Origin: Acetomicrobium sp. S15 = DSM 107314
GTDB taxonomy: Bacteria; Synergistota; Synergistia; Synergistales; Thermosynergistaceae
NCBI RefSeq assembly: GCF_016125955.1
Contig: NZ_JADEVE010000415.1
Location: forward strand, 1 to 64,000
Length of the DNA: 64,000 bases
Direction: 5' to 3'
In this document: positions 18,801-26,757 of the stretch, one piece after another
Layout: each line of letters starts with the position of its first letter
Position numbering within the stretch: position 1 is the first letter of the stretch
The notes under the pieces: generated by a model
The model's input: the letters and a program-made list of their open reading frames with translations, nothing else
Databases searched by the model: none
Told to the model about the DNA's origin: nothing
Position numbers and translations under genes: made by a program

Positions 18801-18831
18801 GGCCCGAAGCAGTGATTCGCTGCTTCGGGCC
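18801..18831 (-). other. Intercistronic stem-loop between dctP and dctQ
   Basis: A perfect 12-base inverted repeat (ggcccgaagcag at 18801-18812, ctgcttcgggcc at 18820-18831) with a seven-base loop. There is no T-run after it on the minus strand, so it is more likely an RNA-stabilising or attenuating element that raises binding-protein levels above permease levels, as is common in TRAP operons, than a full terminator. Confidence 0.7.
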
Positions 18832-18849
18832 GAGAGGCGAAAAACTCGG

Positions 18850-19848
18850 TCACTGTATGGAGAGGGCTATGTCTAAAAGCTGCTTACCCAAGGTGCCGCT
18901 CTGCTTGAGGAATGTTTCGCGCACCTTCATGGTTGCGTCAGCAAAGGCTTTGTGCTCCTCAGGAGTTAGCGTCGTAATTTGCAGGCCGTATTCTTCGAGA
19001 AAGCGCTGCGCCTCATTTTCGGAATCAGCTATGGCGCTCCTTATCCACTCTTCGGCATCGTTGCCAGCTTTTAGGAGCACTTCTTTTGTGGACTCGGGAA
19101 GCTTCTTCCACCAGGGGAGGTTCGCCTGGACCATGAATTGCGCCGTGGAGTAGTTGCAGAGAGTCATATATTTGAGGACCTCGTGAAGCTTTCTGGAAAC
19201 CGCGGCTGGCATGCCGGTGGTTACACCGTCAATCGTCCTCCTTTGAAGAGCCATATACATCTCGGACGAGCTTATTACGACGGGGCTTCCGCCCAATGCC
19301 TCTATGGAATCCGCCGATCCTTTGCTGAAGGCCCGGATCTTGAGCCCTTTGAAATCCTCGGGCTTCCTCAAGGGCCTTACATTATTGAAGAACTGCACGA
19401 AGCCGTAGTCAACCCAGAATACTACCTTAGCTCCCATCTCCTGGAACGCTTCATCGAGCAGCTTCCCGCCGCCGGCTTTGAAGAATTTTCCTGGCGAGGA
19501 TAAGTCGGCGAATACAAAGGGCATCTCAAAGATGTCGGCCGCTGGAATCATGCCTGACCACTTGTTTACAGGCACAACCCCGAGCTCTACGAGGCCGTTC
19601 TGAAGCGCCTCGACGATCTCTGCGTCGCTAAAGAGTTGGGCAGAGTGGAGCACCTTGATCTCCACCTCTCCATTTGAATACTCCTTGACCTTCTCGGCGA
19701 AGAGGTCCATGCCCTTGGAGATGTGGTGCGACGGCGGAAGCTGGTTTGAAAGCCTATAGCTTTCAACGGCATCGCTATCACCTGCTGCTGCGCCCAACAG
19801 AATAAAAGCTGCCAAAAATGCCAACCCCTTGAATCTCACTTTCATCAC
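18850..19848 (-). CDS. dctP: TRAP transporter substrate-binding protein (DctP)
   Basis: A 332-residue secreted binding protein. An N-terminal signal peptide (MKVRFKGLAFLAAFILLGAAAG) precedes the mature part. The core motif LKIRAFSKGSADSIEALGGSP region and the AMQ-like ALQRRTIDGVTTGM segment are typical of DctP proteins; the conserved arginine for carboxylate binding is probably in GLKIRAF. It is the first gene of the TRAP unit and likely sets the substrate, which I cannot name. Confidence 0.92.
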   Translation of the reverse strand: MMKVRFKGLAFLAAFILLGAAAGDSDAVESYRLSNQLPPSHHISKGMDLFAEKVKEYSNGEVEIKVLHSAQLFSDAEIVEALQNGLVELGVVPVNKWSGMIPAADIFEMPFVFADLSSPGKFFKAGGGKLLDEAFQEMGAKVVFWVDYGFVQFFNNVRPLRKPEDFKGLKIRAFSKGSADSIEALGGSPVVISSSEMYMALQRRTIDGVTTGMPAAVSRKLHEVLKYMTLCNYSTAQFMVQANLPWWKKLPESTKEVLLKAGNDAEEWIRSAIADSENEAQRFLEEYGLQITTLTPEEHKAFADATMKVRETFLKQSGTLGKQLLDIALSIQ

Positions 19849-20033
19849 CCTCCTATGTGCGATCTCTTGCGCTGTGTGTCCAACGCTTCGTCCTTGAGCA
19901 AGAATTATATAACATATCTCGTTGGCCTATCTACCTTGCGCGTCGCTCAAGTGATCATCGGCGGTTTGTGTTAGAATTTTTAAAGCAGTTACGAAATATA
20001 TGGGACCGTAAATGACCGATTGGAGGTAAGGCT

Positions 20034-21101
20034 ATGACAGAGCTCTTTTCCGCAATTTCCATACGCGATGTCACGCTCAAAAACAGGATCGTCATGTCGC
20101 CCATGTGTCAATATTCAGCGACATCAGGAATGGCGGGCGATTGGCACCTGGTGCACTATGGCTCCAGGGCCATCGGGGGTGTCGGGCTGTTGATCGTCGA
20201 GGCCACGGCGGTAGAAGCGCGCGGCCGTATCACCCCCGGCGATTTAGGTCTGTGGGATGACGGACAGATCGAGCCAATGACTAAGTTGGCGAGCTTTATC
20301 CACGCACAGGGGTCGAAAGTTGGGGTGCAGCTTGCCCACGCGGGACGGAAGGCGAGCATGGACCTGCCATGGAGGGGTGAGCGACCGCTCAAAACCGACG
20401 AAGGAGGATGGCCCGTCGTCGGGCCGAGCTCTGTCCCCTTTGGGCCGGGATACCCCACGCCTCAAGTCCTGGACGAGGGCGCGATAAAAGGGGTCGTTTT
20501 GTCGTTCGCCGAGGCGGCCCGACGTGCTCATCGTGCCGGTTTCGACTTGATCGAGATACATGCGGCTCACGGCTACCTCATTCACCAATTCCTATCTCCT
20601 TTGAGCAACAAAAGAACTGACCGCTACGGCGGCTCCCTGGAAGGCAGAATGAAGTTCGCCCTTGAAGTCGCCGAAGCCGTGCGGGATGCCGTTCCTGATG
20701 GGATGCCGCTCTTCTTCCGCATATCCGCGACCGACTGGGTCGATGGCGGATGGGACTTGGAGCAATCCTTGGCGCTGGCTTCGGCCCTCAAGGAGCGCGG
20801 CGTAGATTTGATAGATTGTTCTTCAGGAGGGCTTGTACCCGATGCCAAAGTCCCTGCTAAGCCAGGTTATCAGGTACCTTTCGCCTCGAAGATACGCAAA
20901 AGAGCAGGCATTATGACGGGAGCAGTTGGCATAATAACGGAGCCGCTCCAGGCCGAAGGTATCGTGAGCTCTGGTGACGCGGACGTGGTCATTTTGGGGA
21001 GGGCGCTGCTTAGAAATCCTCACTGGCCCCTTCATGCCGCGACAACCTTAGGCGAGGATATCGATTGGCCCCTCCAGTACCTGAGAGCCAAGCCCAAGTG
21101 A
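20034..21101 (+). CDS. NADH:flavin oxidoreductase, YqjM-type old yellow enzyme
   Basis: A 355-residue FMN enzyme of the YqjM/NamA class of old yellow enzymes. PMCQYSA (23-29) holds the cysteine that tunes FMN redox potential in this class (C25), and IEIHAAHGYLIHQFLSP holds the paired histidines that bind the substrate carbonyl or nitro group. Length is normal. It reduces activated C=C bonds with NAD(P)H. It is a single plus-strand gene behind GGAGG, convergent with the following MFS gene; physiological substrate unknown. Confidence 0.9.
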   Translation: MTELFSAISIRDVTLKNRIVMSPMCQYSATSGMAGDWHLVHYGSRAIGGVGLLIVEATAVEARGRITPGDLGLWDDGQIEPMTKLASFIHAQGSKVGVQLAHAGRKASMDLPWRGERPLKTDEGGWPVVGPSSVPFGPGYPTPQVLDEGAIKGVVLSFAEAARRAHRAGFDLIEIHAAHGYLIHQFLSPLSNKRTDRYGGSLEGRMKFALEVAEAVRDAVPDGMPLFFRISATDWVDGGWDLEQSLALASALKERGVDLIDCSSGGLVPDAKVPAKPGYQVPFASKIRKRAGIMTGAVGIITEPLQAEGIVSSGDADVVILGRALLRNPHWPLHAATTLGEDIDWPLQYLRAKPK

Positions 21102-21146
21102 AGACAAGCAGTAGATCGGCTTAGCTTTCGTTGGCCGCGGTCCACT

Positions 21147-22352
21147 TTACGAGCGCTTTTTAAGCTGACCCCAGCGCTCGTGCCATGCCCATTTGGCCAC
21201 AAAGAACGATGCCGCGAATATCGATAGCGAAAATACCCTCAAAGATGCGATGACTCCTGCAGATGAGGAGATATGCCCTACGAAGATGGGGAAGAGGAAG
21301 AAGATTAAGCTGTAGAGGAACCAAAACAACGACGACAATCTTGCCCTCAAGCGAAGAGGCACCACGTCCCCTACGAGTGATACGTGTACGGGATAACCGA
21401 ATCCCATAGAGAGGCCGTAGGCGGCTCCACATATGGCGAAGTGCCAGTTGTTCGAGGAGAACGTGGCAGTTAATATGGCGAGGGCCATAATGCCGAAGGA
21501 TGGAGCCGCTATGGCTTTTCTGGGGAGCCTGTCCATGGCGCGAAAACAGAGAAGGCGCACGCCTATGGCCGCAAAGGCGTAGGCGGAGAGGAAAGACGAG
21601 GGGATTAAACCCTTTATCATGCTGATGCTTGCAATAAAAAGGATAAAGGCGTCGGATACGCCCAGGAACGCCACGGAGATCAGAAGAGCCCTGACATCTG
21701 GCATCCTGAGCAAAGCTGCCCAACCTTTCATCCCCTTAGACTTGCCTGGGGCGTTCTCCTGCTCCTCGGGCAAATCGATCTTGACAAAGTAAGACGCCAG
21801 GGCCAAAAACGGTGGTATCCATGGATAGATGGAGTTGAACCCCTTGTGGAGGAAGAAATCGGCGATGGGCGTAAAGACGAGCATGGAGGCCATGGAACCT
21901 GCCGAAGTCAAAGCGAACGAGCCTCCCCTCTTGTCATCGGGGACGGCTATCATTTGCGCTGTCGATATGGCCACCAGGAGCACGCCGAAGGCGATGCCCG
22001 ACATGGCGCGAAAGCACAAGATAAGCGCGACTGAGCTTCCAGATAGTGCTATCCCGATGGCGCTGCAAAAACAGATGAGAGTGGAGGCCTTAAGCACACG
22101 TCGTAGTCCCCACATCTCGATGAATTGTGCGGTGAAAGGCCTCCCGATCGTGGAGGCCCCGAAATATATCCCCATTACCCAACTTATGAGCTTGATATCG
22201 ACGATGCCCATTTTATCCAGATATGACGGTAGAAGGAAGTAGGTGTTGCTATAGCTCAACATTAGGAAATTTACAATTACAAACCTCCACAATAACCCGT
22301 TCACAGGGTATCGAGCTCCTCGGCTGACTGGCCAAAGATATGTTAAAGGCAT
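21147..22352 (-). CDS. Major facilitator superfamily transporter
   Basis: A 401-residue carrier with about twelve hydrophobic segments. The N-terminal half contains IGRPFTAQFIEMWGLRRVLK at the loop 2-3 position and the second half MDRLPRKA, both weak versions of the MFS motif A. It could be a drug or metabolite exporter. It is transcribed away from the RraA-like gene, with which it shares an 88-base promoter region, and converges on the flavin oxidoreductase gene. Confidence 0.82.
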   Translation of the reverse strand: MPLTYLWPVSRGARYPVNGLLWRFVIVNFLMLSYSNTYFLLPSYLDKMGIVDIKLISWVMGIYFGASTIGRPFTAQFIEMWGLRRVLKASTLICFCSAIGIALSGSSVALILCFRAMSGIAFGVLLVAISTAQMIAVPDDKRGGSFALTSAGSMASMLVFTPIADFFLHKGFNSIYPWIPPFLALASYFVKIDLPEEQENAPGKSKGMKGWAALLRMPDVRALLISVAFLGVSDAFILFIASISMIKGLIPSSFLSAYAFAAIGVRLLCFRAMDRLPRKAIAAPSFGIMALAILTATFSSNNWHFAICGAAYGLSMGFGYPVHVSLVGDVVPLRLRARLSSLFWFLYSLIFFLFPIFVGHISSSAGVIASLRVFSLSIFAASFFVAKWAWHERWGQLKKRS

Positions 22353-22440
22353 ACGTGTAAGTTCATTATAAGCCGTATAAGTCTATTCTTTACCGTTAGC
22401 GGTATCATTAAAGGTAGTGCCATAAATCGCAAAAAGGGGC

Positions 22441-23178
22441 GTGATCCTTTTGGCAGCAGAATTTGCGAAAGTTTCTGGAAAGGTCCTGGAGGAGTTGAAG
22501 AAGATTCCCACGCCGGCCATCGCAAACGCGATCGAGGCTTTTGAGATCAGGCCGAGGAATGTGGGATTTTGTGACTCACGCATGCATCCCGTGTTTGCCG
22601 ATGTGGGTCCGATCGCCGGGTATGCCACCACCCTCACAGTTGGGGCTGATCTTCCGTACAAGGCGGCGAAGTCGGCCGACAGGAGCGGCTACTGGAAACA
22701 TATCCTCTCGGTGCCGGAGCCGCGCATTGCCGTAGTGCGAGACATGGACGACCAACCGGTCGGAGCCTTTTGGGGCGAGGTCAACGCCAACGTGCACCTC
22801 TCTTTGGGCTGTATCGGTACAGTTACCCACGGCGGCGTGCGGGATTTGGAGGAGGTGGAGGAGCTCGGTTTTGTCTATTTCGCCACGGACGTTCTGGTAT
22901 CTCACGCCTCCATATATATGATCGACTACGGCATTCCGGTGAACGTCTGCGGCCTCGTGGTCTCGCCGGGAGACTTGCTCGTCTGCGATATCCACGGCGT
23001 AATAAATGTCCCAATGGAGATAGCCGAAAAGATTCCGGAGATGGTGAAGAAACAGGCCGAAGCCGAGCGCATCGTTATCGACTATTGTTCTTCGGGAAGC
23101 GTCACCGTCGAAGGTCTTTCGTCGGCCTGGAACAGGATGGAGGAGGCGCGAAGAGCGCTCTCGAAGAATAAGATGTAA
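22441..23178 (+). CDS. RraA family protein (aldolase/dimethylmenaquinone methyltransferase-like)
   Basis: A 245-residue RraA-fold protein starting at GTG. The segments VNANVHLSLGCIGTVTHGGVRD and LLVCDIHGVINVP provide the conserved RD and DxxGV motifs used for metal and substrate binding in 4-hydroxy-4-methyl-2-oxoglutarate/oxaloacetate aldolases of this family. The protein is longer than the RNase E inhibitor RraA (about 160 residues), so an aldolase or decarboxylase is more likely than an RNase regulator. Position opposite an MFS gene may point to a catabolic pair. Confidence 0.75.
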   Translation: MILLAAEFAKVSGKVLEELKKIPTPAIANAIEAFEIRPRNVGFCDSRMHPVFADVGPIAGYATTLTVGADLPYKAAKSADRSGYWKHILSVPEPRIAVVRDMDDQPVGAFWGEVNANVHLSLGCIGTVTHGGVRDLEEVEELGFVYFATDVLVSHASIYMIDYGIPVNVCGLVVSPGDLLVCDIHGVINVPMEIAEKIPEMVKKQAEAERIVIDYCSSGSVTVEGLSSAWNRMEEARRALSKNKM

Positions 23179-23427
23179 AAACCTTTCGGCAAAGAGGCAG
23201 ATTCTTTTTTTATGCCTGCCTCCTTGCTTGGCTCACTTGGCAATTGCCGCCTCTATTTGTTTCCGCGGCAAGCGCACTACGGCAACCCTTTCCACGACGA
23301 GACTGCGCTCCGCTGGGCTGCGTCCAACGATATCTATCGCTCTCGATCATTTTGCTTGAGTTTTTTGTGCCATTTTTGCAGCTCGGGGCTTAGCGGCTTT
23401 TGCCTGCGATGTTATACTTTTCGTATT

Positions 23428-23718
23428 ATGAGAGAAAGAAGAGAGATAAAACGAGCGCGTGTTTGGGTCTCGGGCTTCGTCCAAGGGGTGGGCTTTCGCC
23501 ACTACGCCGTGAGAGAGGCTGAAAGGAGAGGCGTGAAGGGGTGGGTGAGAAATCTGCCCGATGGGCGAGTGGAGCTCCTCCTTCAGGGCGAAAGCGACGC
23601 AGTGGAGTCGATGATAGCCTGGTGCCGTAAGGGGCCGCCATATGCCTCGGTGAAGGATGTAGCAGTACTGTGGGAGGAACCCGAGCCCGGCCTCGTGGAC
23701 TTTCATGTGGAATTCTGA
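23428..23718 (+). CDS. acyP: Acylphosphatase
   Basis: A 96-residue acylphosphatase that hydrolyses acyl phosphates. The phosphate-binding loop VQGVGFRHYA contains the catalytic R24 and the catalytic asparagine N42 lies in GWVRNLPDG. The frame is open from 23212, but the ATG at 23428 gives the family length and the upstream part has no acylphosphatase features. It ends 18 bases before gpsA, so the two are probably co-transcribed. Confidence 0.92.
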   Translation: MRERREIKRARVWVSGFVQGVGFRHYAVREAERRGVKGWVRNLPDGRVELLLQGESDAVESMIAWCRKGPPYASVKDVAVLWEEPEPGLVDFHVEF

Positions 23719-23736
23719 ATCGGGGAGGTAAACTGC

Positions 23737-24753
23737 GTGGAGGGAATTGCCTTATTCGGAGCGGGAAGCTGGGGCACGGCTTTAGCGGACTTGTTGGCCA
23801 AAAAAGGCATTTCTGTGTGCCTGTGGTCGCGCAATCCCGAAGCTGCCAGGGCCATAAACGTCACGGGGCACAATATGCGCTATTTGAGGGAGCACCGCCT
23901 GCACAGCGGCGTCTATGCCACATCGAGTTTAGAAGAGGCCGCTGCCTTCTCTAAGTTGTGGGTGTCAGCCGTGCCCACCCAAGCGGTTCGCGAGACCTTG
24001 CGCCTGTTGCGTCCACTTGCGGGCGACGACATCTTGCTGTGCAACGCTGCAAAGGGGATCGAAATCGAAACTGGCCTCAGAATAAGCCAAATCGCCGACG
24101 AAGAGCTTCCCGGCCTTTCTTACAGCGTTATCTCCGGTCCGAGCCACGCAGAAGAAGTGATAGTAGAGCAACCCACCGCCGTAGTCGTAGCTTCGTCCAA
24201 AGAAGAAGTCGCTTCGATGTGGCAGGAGGTTTTCGGCTGTTTTTACTTCCGCGTGTATACGAGCGTTGATGTGACGGGCGTTGAACTCGGAGGCGCCGTC
24301 AAAAACGTCATCGCCATAGCTTCAGGCATAGCCAGGTCCATGGGCCTCGGCGACAACACCCTGGCCGCACTGGTCTGCAGGGGATTGGCGGAGATCATGA
24401 GGCTCGGGGCCAAGATGGGGGCCAACCCGCTCACGCTCGCCGGTCTGGCCGGCGTTGGGGACCTCGTGGTGACTTGTTATAGCACGCACTCGCGCAATTT
24501 GAGGCTCGGCATGTGCGTGGGCGAGGGGATGTCGCTCGAAGAAGCGCAGGCAGAACTGGGCCAGGTAGCCGAGGGAGCATATACGGTTATACCCATAGTC
24601 GAGCGAGGACGTGCCATGGGCGTAGACCTTCCAATAGCCAAGGCAGTCCGCGACATACTCTACGGAGGGATAACTCCTAAAGTGGCGATGGAGGAACTGT
24701 TGCTGCGCGAGATGAAGCCGGAACTCCCTCCTCAGATGCTGTGGTCGCAGTAG
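23737..24753 (+). CDS. gpsA: Glycerol-3-phosphate dehydrogenase [NAD(P)+]
   Basis: A 338-residue enzyme making sn-glycerol 3-phosphate from dihydroxyacetone phosphate for phospholipid synthesis. The nucleotide-binding GAGSWGTALA starts at residue 6, the catalytic lysine lies in GGAVKNVIAIASG, and GLAGVGDLVVTCYS is the signature of the C-terminal domain. Start is GTG behind GGGGAGG. It follows the acylphosphatase gene closely. Confidence 0.95.
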   Translation: MEGIALFGAGSWGTALADLLAKKGISVCLWSRNPEAARAINVTGHNMRYLREHRLHSGVYATSSLEEAAAFSKLWVSAVPTQAVRETLRLLRPLAGDDILLCNAAKGIEIETGLRISQIADEELPGLSYSVISGPSHAEEVIVEQPTAVVVASSKEEVASMWQEVFGCFYFRVYTSVDVTGVELGGAVKNVIAIASGIARSMGLGDNTLAALVCRGLAEIMRLGAKMGANPLTLAGLAGVGDLVVTCYSTHSRNLRLGMCVGEGMSLEEAQAELGQVAEGAYTVIPIVERGRAMGVDLPIAKAVRDILYGGITPKVAMEELLLREMKPELPPQMLWSQ

Positions 24754-24818
24754 CGGAAGGGCGCTGTTCGATGCGCGTCTCTTGTAATGGGCGCGTCTTT
24801 GGCTTTGCGGCCAGCGTC

Positions 24819-24848
24819 TTGCTAAACGGTGGGCTTAGCCGTTAGAAT
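24819..24848 (+). promoter_or_regulatory. Promoter of the small ferredoxin gene
   Basis: TTGCTA (24819-24824) and TAGAAT (24843-24848) are separated by 18 bases and lie 50 bases before the ferredoxin start. The spacer contains a short palindrome (aacgg...ccgtt), which could be a regulator site. Confidence 0.55.
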
Positions 24849-24897
24849 AGCGTGAGCACATAAAAAGCATTTTCAATATCGCAAAGGAGGGTGCGTA

Positions 24898-25071
24898 ATG
24901 GCAAAGGCAGTAGTCGACAGGGACACGTGCATTGGATGTGAAGCATGTGTAGGTGTTTGCCCGGTTGAAGCGATATCGATAGTGGAGGGCAAGGCGCAGG
25001 TGGATCCCGATACGTGTATCGAGTGCGGCGCCTGCGTCTCCACCTGCCCGGTGAGCGCGATCTCCCAGTAG
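24898..25071 (+). CDS. 2[4Fe-4S] ferredoxin
   Basis: A 57-residue clostridial-type ferredoxin with two complete motifs, CIGCEACVGVCP (11-22) and CIECGACVSTCP (40-51). The ATG follows GGAGG. It is monocistronic, with its own promoter, and is the likely electron carrier for the pyruvate oxidoreductase and other ferredoxin enzymes in this organism. The converging sigma-factor gene begins its 3' end 32 bases away. Confidence 0.96.
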   Translation: MAKAVVDRDTCIGCEACVGVCPVEAISIVEGKAQVDPDTCIECGACVSTCPVSAISQ

Positions 25072-25103
25072 CATCTGACAAAGGCAACCTAAGCAAGTCT
25101 TTT

Positions 25104-25574
25104 TCAAGCGAAGGCTCCGCGCCTCATGCGGCGGAGCCTTGCGCTTACTGCCTGCTGCGACATTCCGAGGATGGTCGCAGCCTCTTTTTGGCTATAGCCT
25201 TCCGTCAAAAGCGAAATGAGATATCTGTCTTTTTGGTCGCGAATCAAGCTCTCTGCGAGGAACAGTGCGGCGAGATGCGCGTCGCTGTCGTACGTCAGCG
25301 CTCGCTCGTCTTCCAAGTCGTCTGCCTCTATAGGCACTTCGCTGTGCGCGCCTCTTCTGAGCCGTCTTGCGGCGTCGCGAATTGCCCTGGGCAGGGATTT
25401 CTTCAGGAAAAGCGGCAGAGCATCCCGTCGGCGGCACTTAGGTATAAGCGTTAGGAGCGCTGCGTATCCTTCTTGTGCGAGGTCTTCAGCTTCGGCGCCC
25501 CTTCCGGCATATCGCTTTGCCAGCGACTCTACCAAGGGGCGGTACTGCGTTATGAGCGTGTCGATTTCATCCAT
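25104..25574 (-). CDS. Small sigma-70-like RNA polymerase sigma factor
   Basis: A 156-residue protein with a region-2-like N-terminus (LAKRYAGRGAEAEDLAQEGYAALL) and a region-4-like helix-turn-helix at the C-terminus (YSQKEAATILGMSQQAVSARL). It is as short as ECF or phage-type sigma factors. The ATG at 25574 is chosen; a TTG at 25583 would overlap the upstream stop. It is the last gene of a cassette with an M15 peptidase and YvrJ, DUF2922 and DUF1659 proteins. In Bacillus subtilis yvrJ likewise lies beside the split sigma factor genes sigO/rsoA (from memory), so the association may be functional. Confidence 0.75.
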   Translation of the reverse strand: MDEIDTLITQYRPLVESLAKRYAGRGAEAEDLAQEGYAALLTLIPKCRRRDALPLFLKKSLPRAIRDAARRLRRGAHSEVPIEADDLEDERALTYDSDAHLAALFLAESLIRDQKDRYLISLLTEGYSQKEAATILGMSQQAVSARLRRMRRGAFA

Positions 25575-25579
25575 GAGTT

Positions 25580-25930
25580 TCAACCCTTAGGCCAGACGCC
25601 CAAATGTATAAAGTTCCTGACGCCGTAGAGAATTACCTGGTCGAAGCCCGCTTCACGCGCAAGTTTGCTCACATGCCCTTGATCAGAGGCGGCGCAGACT
25701 ACATCTGCCGCAAACCCCTTCGTGTGGCGGCTTTCCTTTGCACCTCCCACCTCTCGGTTGTGATCCGCGCAGCGGTAACCGCTCGTTATAACTATCGGAT
25801 TGCCCCAAAGTTCCCTCAGGCGCTCCAGCGCCTCCAACAGCATCGGGTGAATTTTAACTGCCCCGCAGCAGCGACATTGGAACTCTTTGAGCTTAAAATG
25901 AGAAGAGAGGCGGATGTCGTTTATGGGCAT
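25580..25930 (-). CDS. M15-family (D-Ala-D-Ala carboxypeptidase-type) peptidase
   Basis: A 116-residue M15/VanY-like zinc peptidase. Metal and catalytic residues are visible as H69 and D76 in SRHTKGFAADVV and H109 in NFIHLGV. The N-terminal part has FKLKEFQCRCCG, a cysteine cluster common in the phage and cassette forms of this peptidase. There is no signal peptide, so release to the wall would need another route. Its stop is adjacent to the sigma factor start, and the YvrJ stop is one base upstream. Confidence 0.88.
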   Translation of the reverse strand: MPINDIRLSSHFKLKEFQCRCCGAVKIHPMLLEALERLRELWGNPIVITSGYRCADHNREVGGAKESRHTKGFAADVVCAASDQGHVSKLAREAGFDQVILYGVRNFIHLGVWPKG

Positions 25931-25931
25931 C

Positions 25932-26081
25932 CTAAAATACCCCCTTGCTGGTTATCGTCATCTGTAAGTCGCGAATCGCCGCGGTGAGCTCCTCTAAGCG
26001 TTTTTCCATCCGCACCAGGAGATACCCGGCTACCGCTACGGCGAAGCCGCTTTGCAAGGCTGCGGATACGAAATCTGCCAT
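25932..26081 (-). CDS. YvrJ family small membrane protein
   Basis: A 49-residue protein: a hydrophobic segment (FAVAVAGYLLVRM) followed by an amphipathic, charged helix (EKRLEELTAAIRDLQ). This is the YvrJ pattern. The ATG at 26081 has AGAGGTGA upstream; an ATG 11 codons earlier is less likely. Function is unknown. The single membrane helix followed by a coiled-coil-like tail resembles a holin or anchor, but that is a guess from size and company. Confidence 0.8.
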   Translation of the reverse strand: MADFVSAALQSGFAVAVAGYLLVRMEKRLEELTAAIRDLQMTITSKGVF

Positions 26082-26160
26082 CTTCGTCACCTCTCTTGTG
26101 TAGGCGCGCGGCAAGTGGTATATAAAAACCGCTCGCCGCGCGCCGTCTATCTACATTTGC

Positions 26161-26361
26161 CTACAGAAGCTCGGTCACTGTGCGGTCCACAATCTCGGCA
26201 CCGGCTATGGAGACCGGCCCGGAGACGAAAACGTCGTTGTCGACTATGGTCTGCATGGCGGTCTCCACCTCCGTGGCGGTGACGTCATCCTTGGGGTAAC
26301 GGAGGGAGAGGATCCACTGGTCGTCATCGGCCGTGTTGAAAATCATGCGCAGCGTCTTCAC
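26161..26361 (-). CDS. DUF2922 family small protein
   Basis: A 66-residue soluble protein with the DUF2922 opening MKTLRMIFNTADD and a C-terminal half ending in VDRTVTELL. It starts at GTG behind GGGAGGTGAT. DUF2922 proteins are known only as small proteins encoded next to DUF1659 and YvrJ, as here. Function unknown. Confidence 0.8.
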   Translation of the reverse strand: MKTLRMIFNTADDDQWILSLRYPKDDVTATEVETAMQTIVDNDVFVSGPVSIAGAEIVDRTVTELL

Positions 26362-26405
26362 TTTATCACCTCCCTATCTTTTGAATTTTGCTTCCTTGGG
26401 CTACA

Positions 26406-26621
26406 CTAACTTACGATGTCGGTGTCGACCTTCTGGATCTCGTGGACCGGATAAGACAAGAGTCCGCCGATCGCCTGAGCTACTGCGTAGGTGGCGTTGG
26501 CATCGGCCGAGGGATCCACGCCGGAGAGCGAAAGCGTTCGCAACTGCGGCCGCCCGAGCGAGTAGGTTCCGATCTGGAGCCTAAGGCTAAGGCGACTGGA
26601 TACGGGAGCGTAACTGGCCAT
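26406..26621 (-). CDS. DUF1659 family small protein
   Basis: A 71-residue soluble protein of DUF1659 type, recognised from the layout ending with YAVAQAIGGLLSYPVHEI and KVDTDIV. It is the first gene of the cassette DUF1659-DUF2922-YvrJ-M15-sigma. The 130 bases between it and the divergent CCA-adding gene should hold the cassette promoter; a TTGACG on the minus strand near 26730 is a candidate -35. Confidence 0.75.
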   Translation of the reverse strand: MASYAPVSSRLSLRLQIGTYSLGRPQLRTLSLSGVDPSADANATYAVAQAIGGLLSYPVHEIQKVDTDIVS

Positions 26622-26757
26622 CTCTTCTTCCCCCTTTCTTAAGGTCTCATTTATAAGAGTGGAAGGAGAAGGTTATGAATACAAATAGTATACATAAATC
26701 ATTATTTGACATTTATTTGTTGTCGTCAAGGGCGCATTTGGAGGGGAGTGGCCGTTG

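Noticed and set aside
23212-23427. N-terminal extension of the acylphosphatase frame
   Set aside because: Acylphosphatase is complete from 23428; the extension has no family features and is likely untranslated.
25104-26621. Complete prophage around the sigma/M15 cassette
   Set aside because: Neighbours on both sides are ordinary housekeeping genes (ferredoxin, CCA-adding enzyme) and no capsid, terminase or integrase gene is present.
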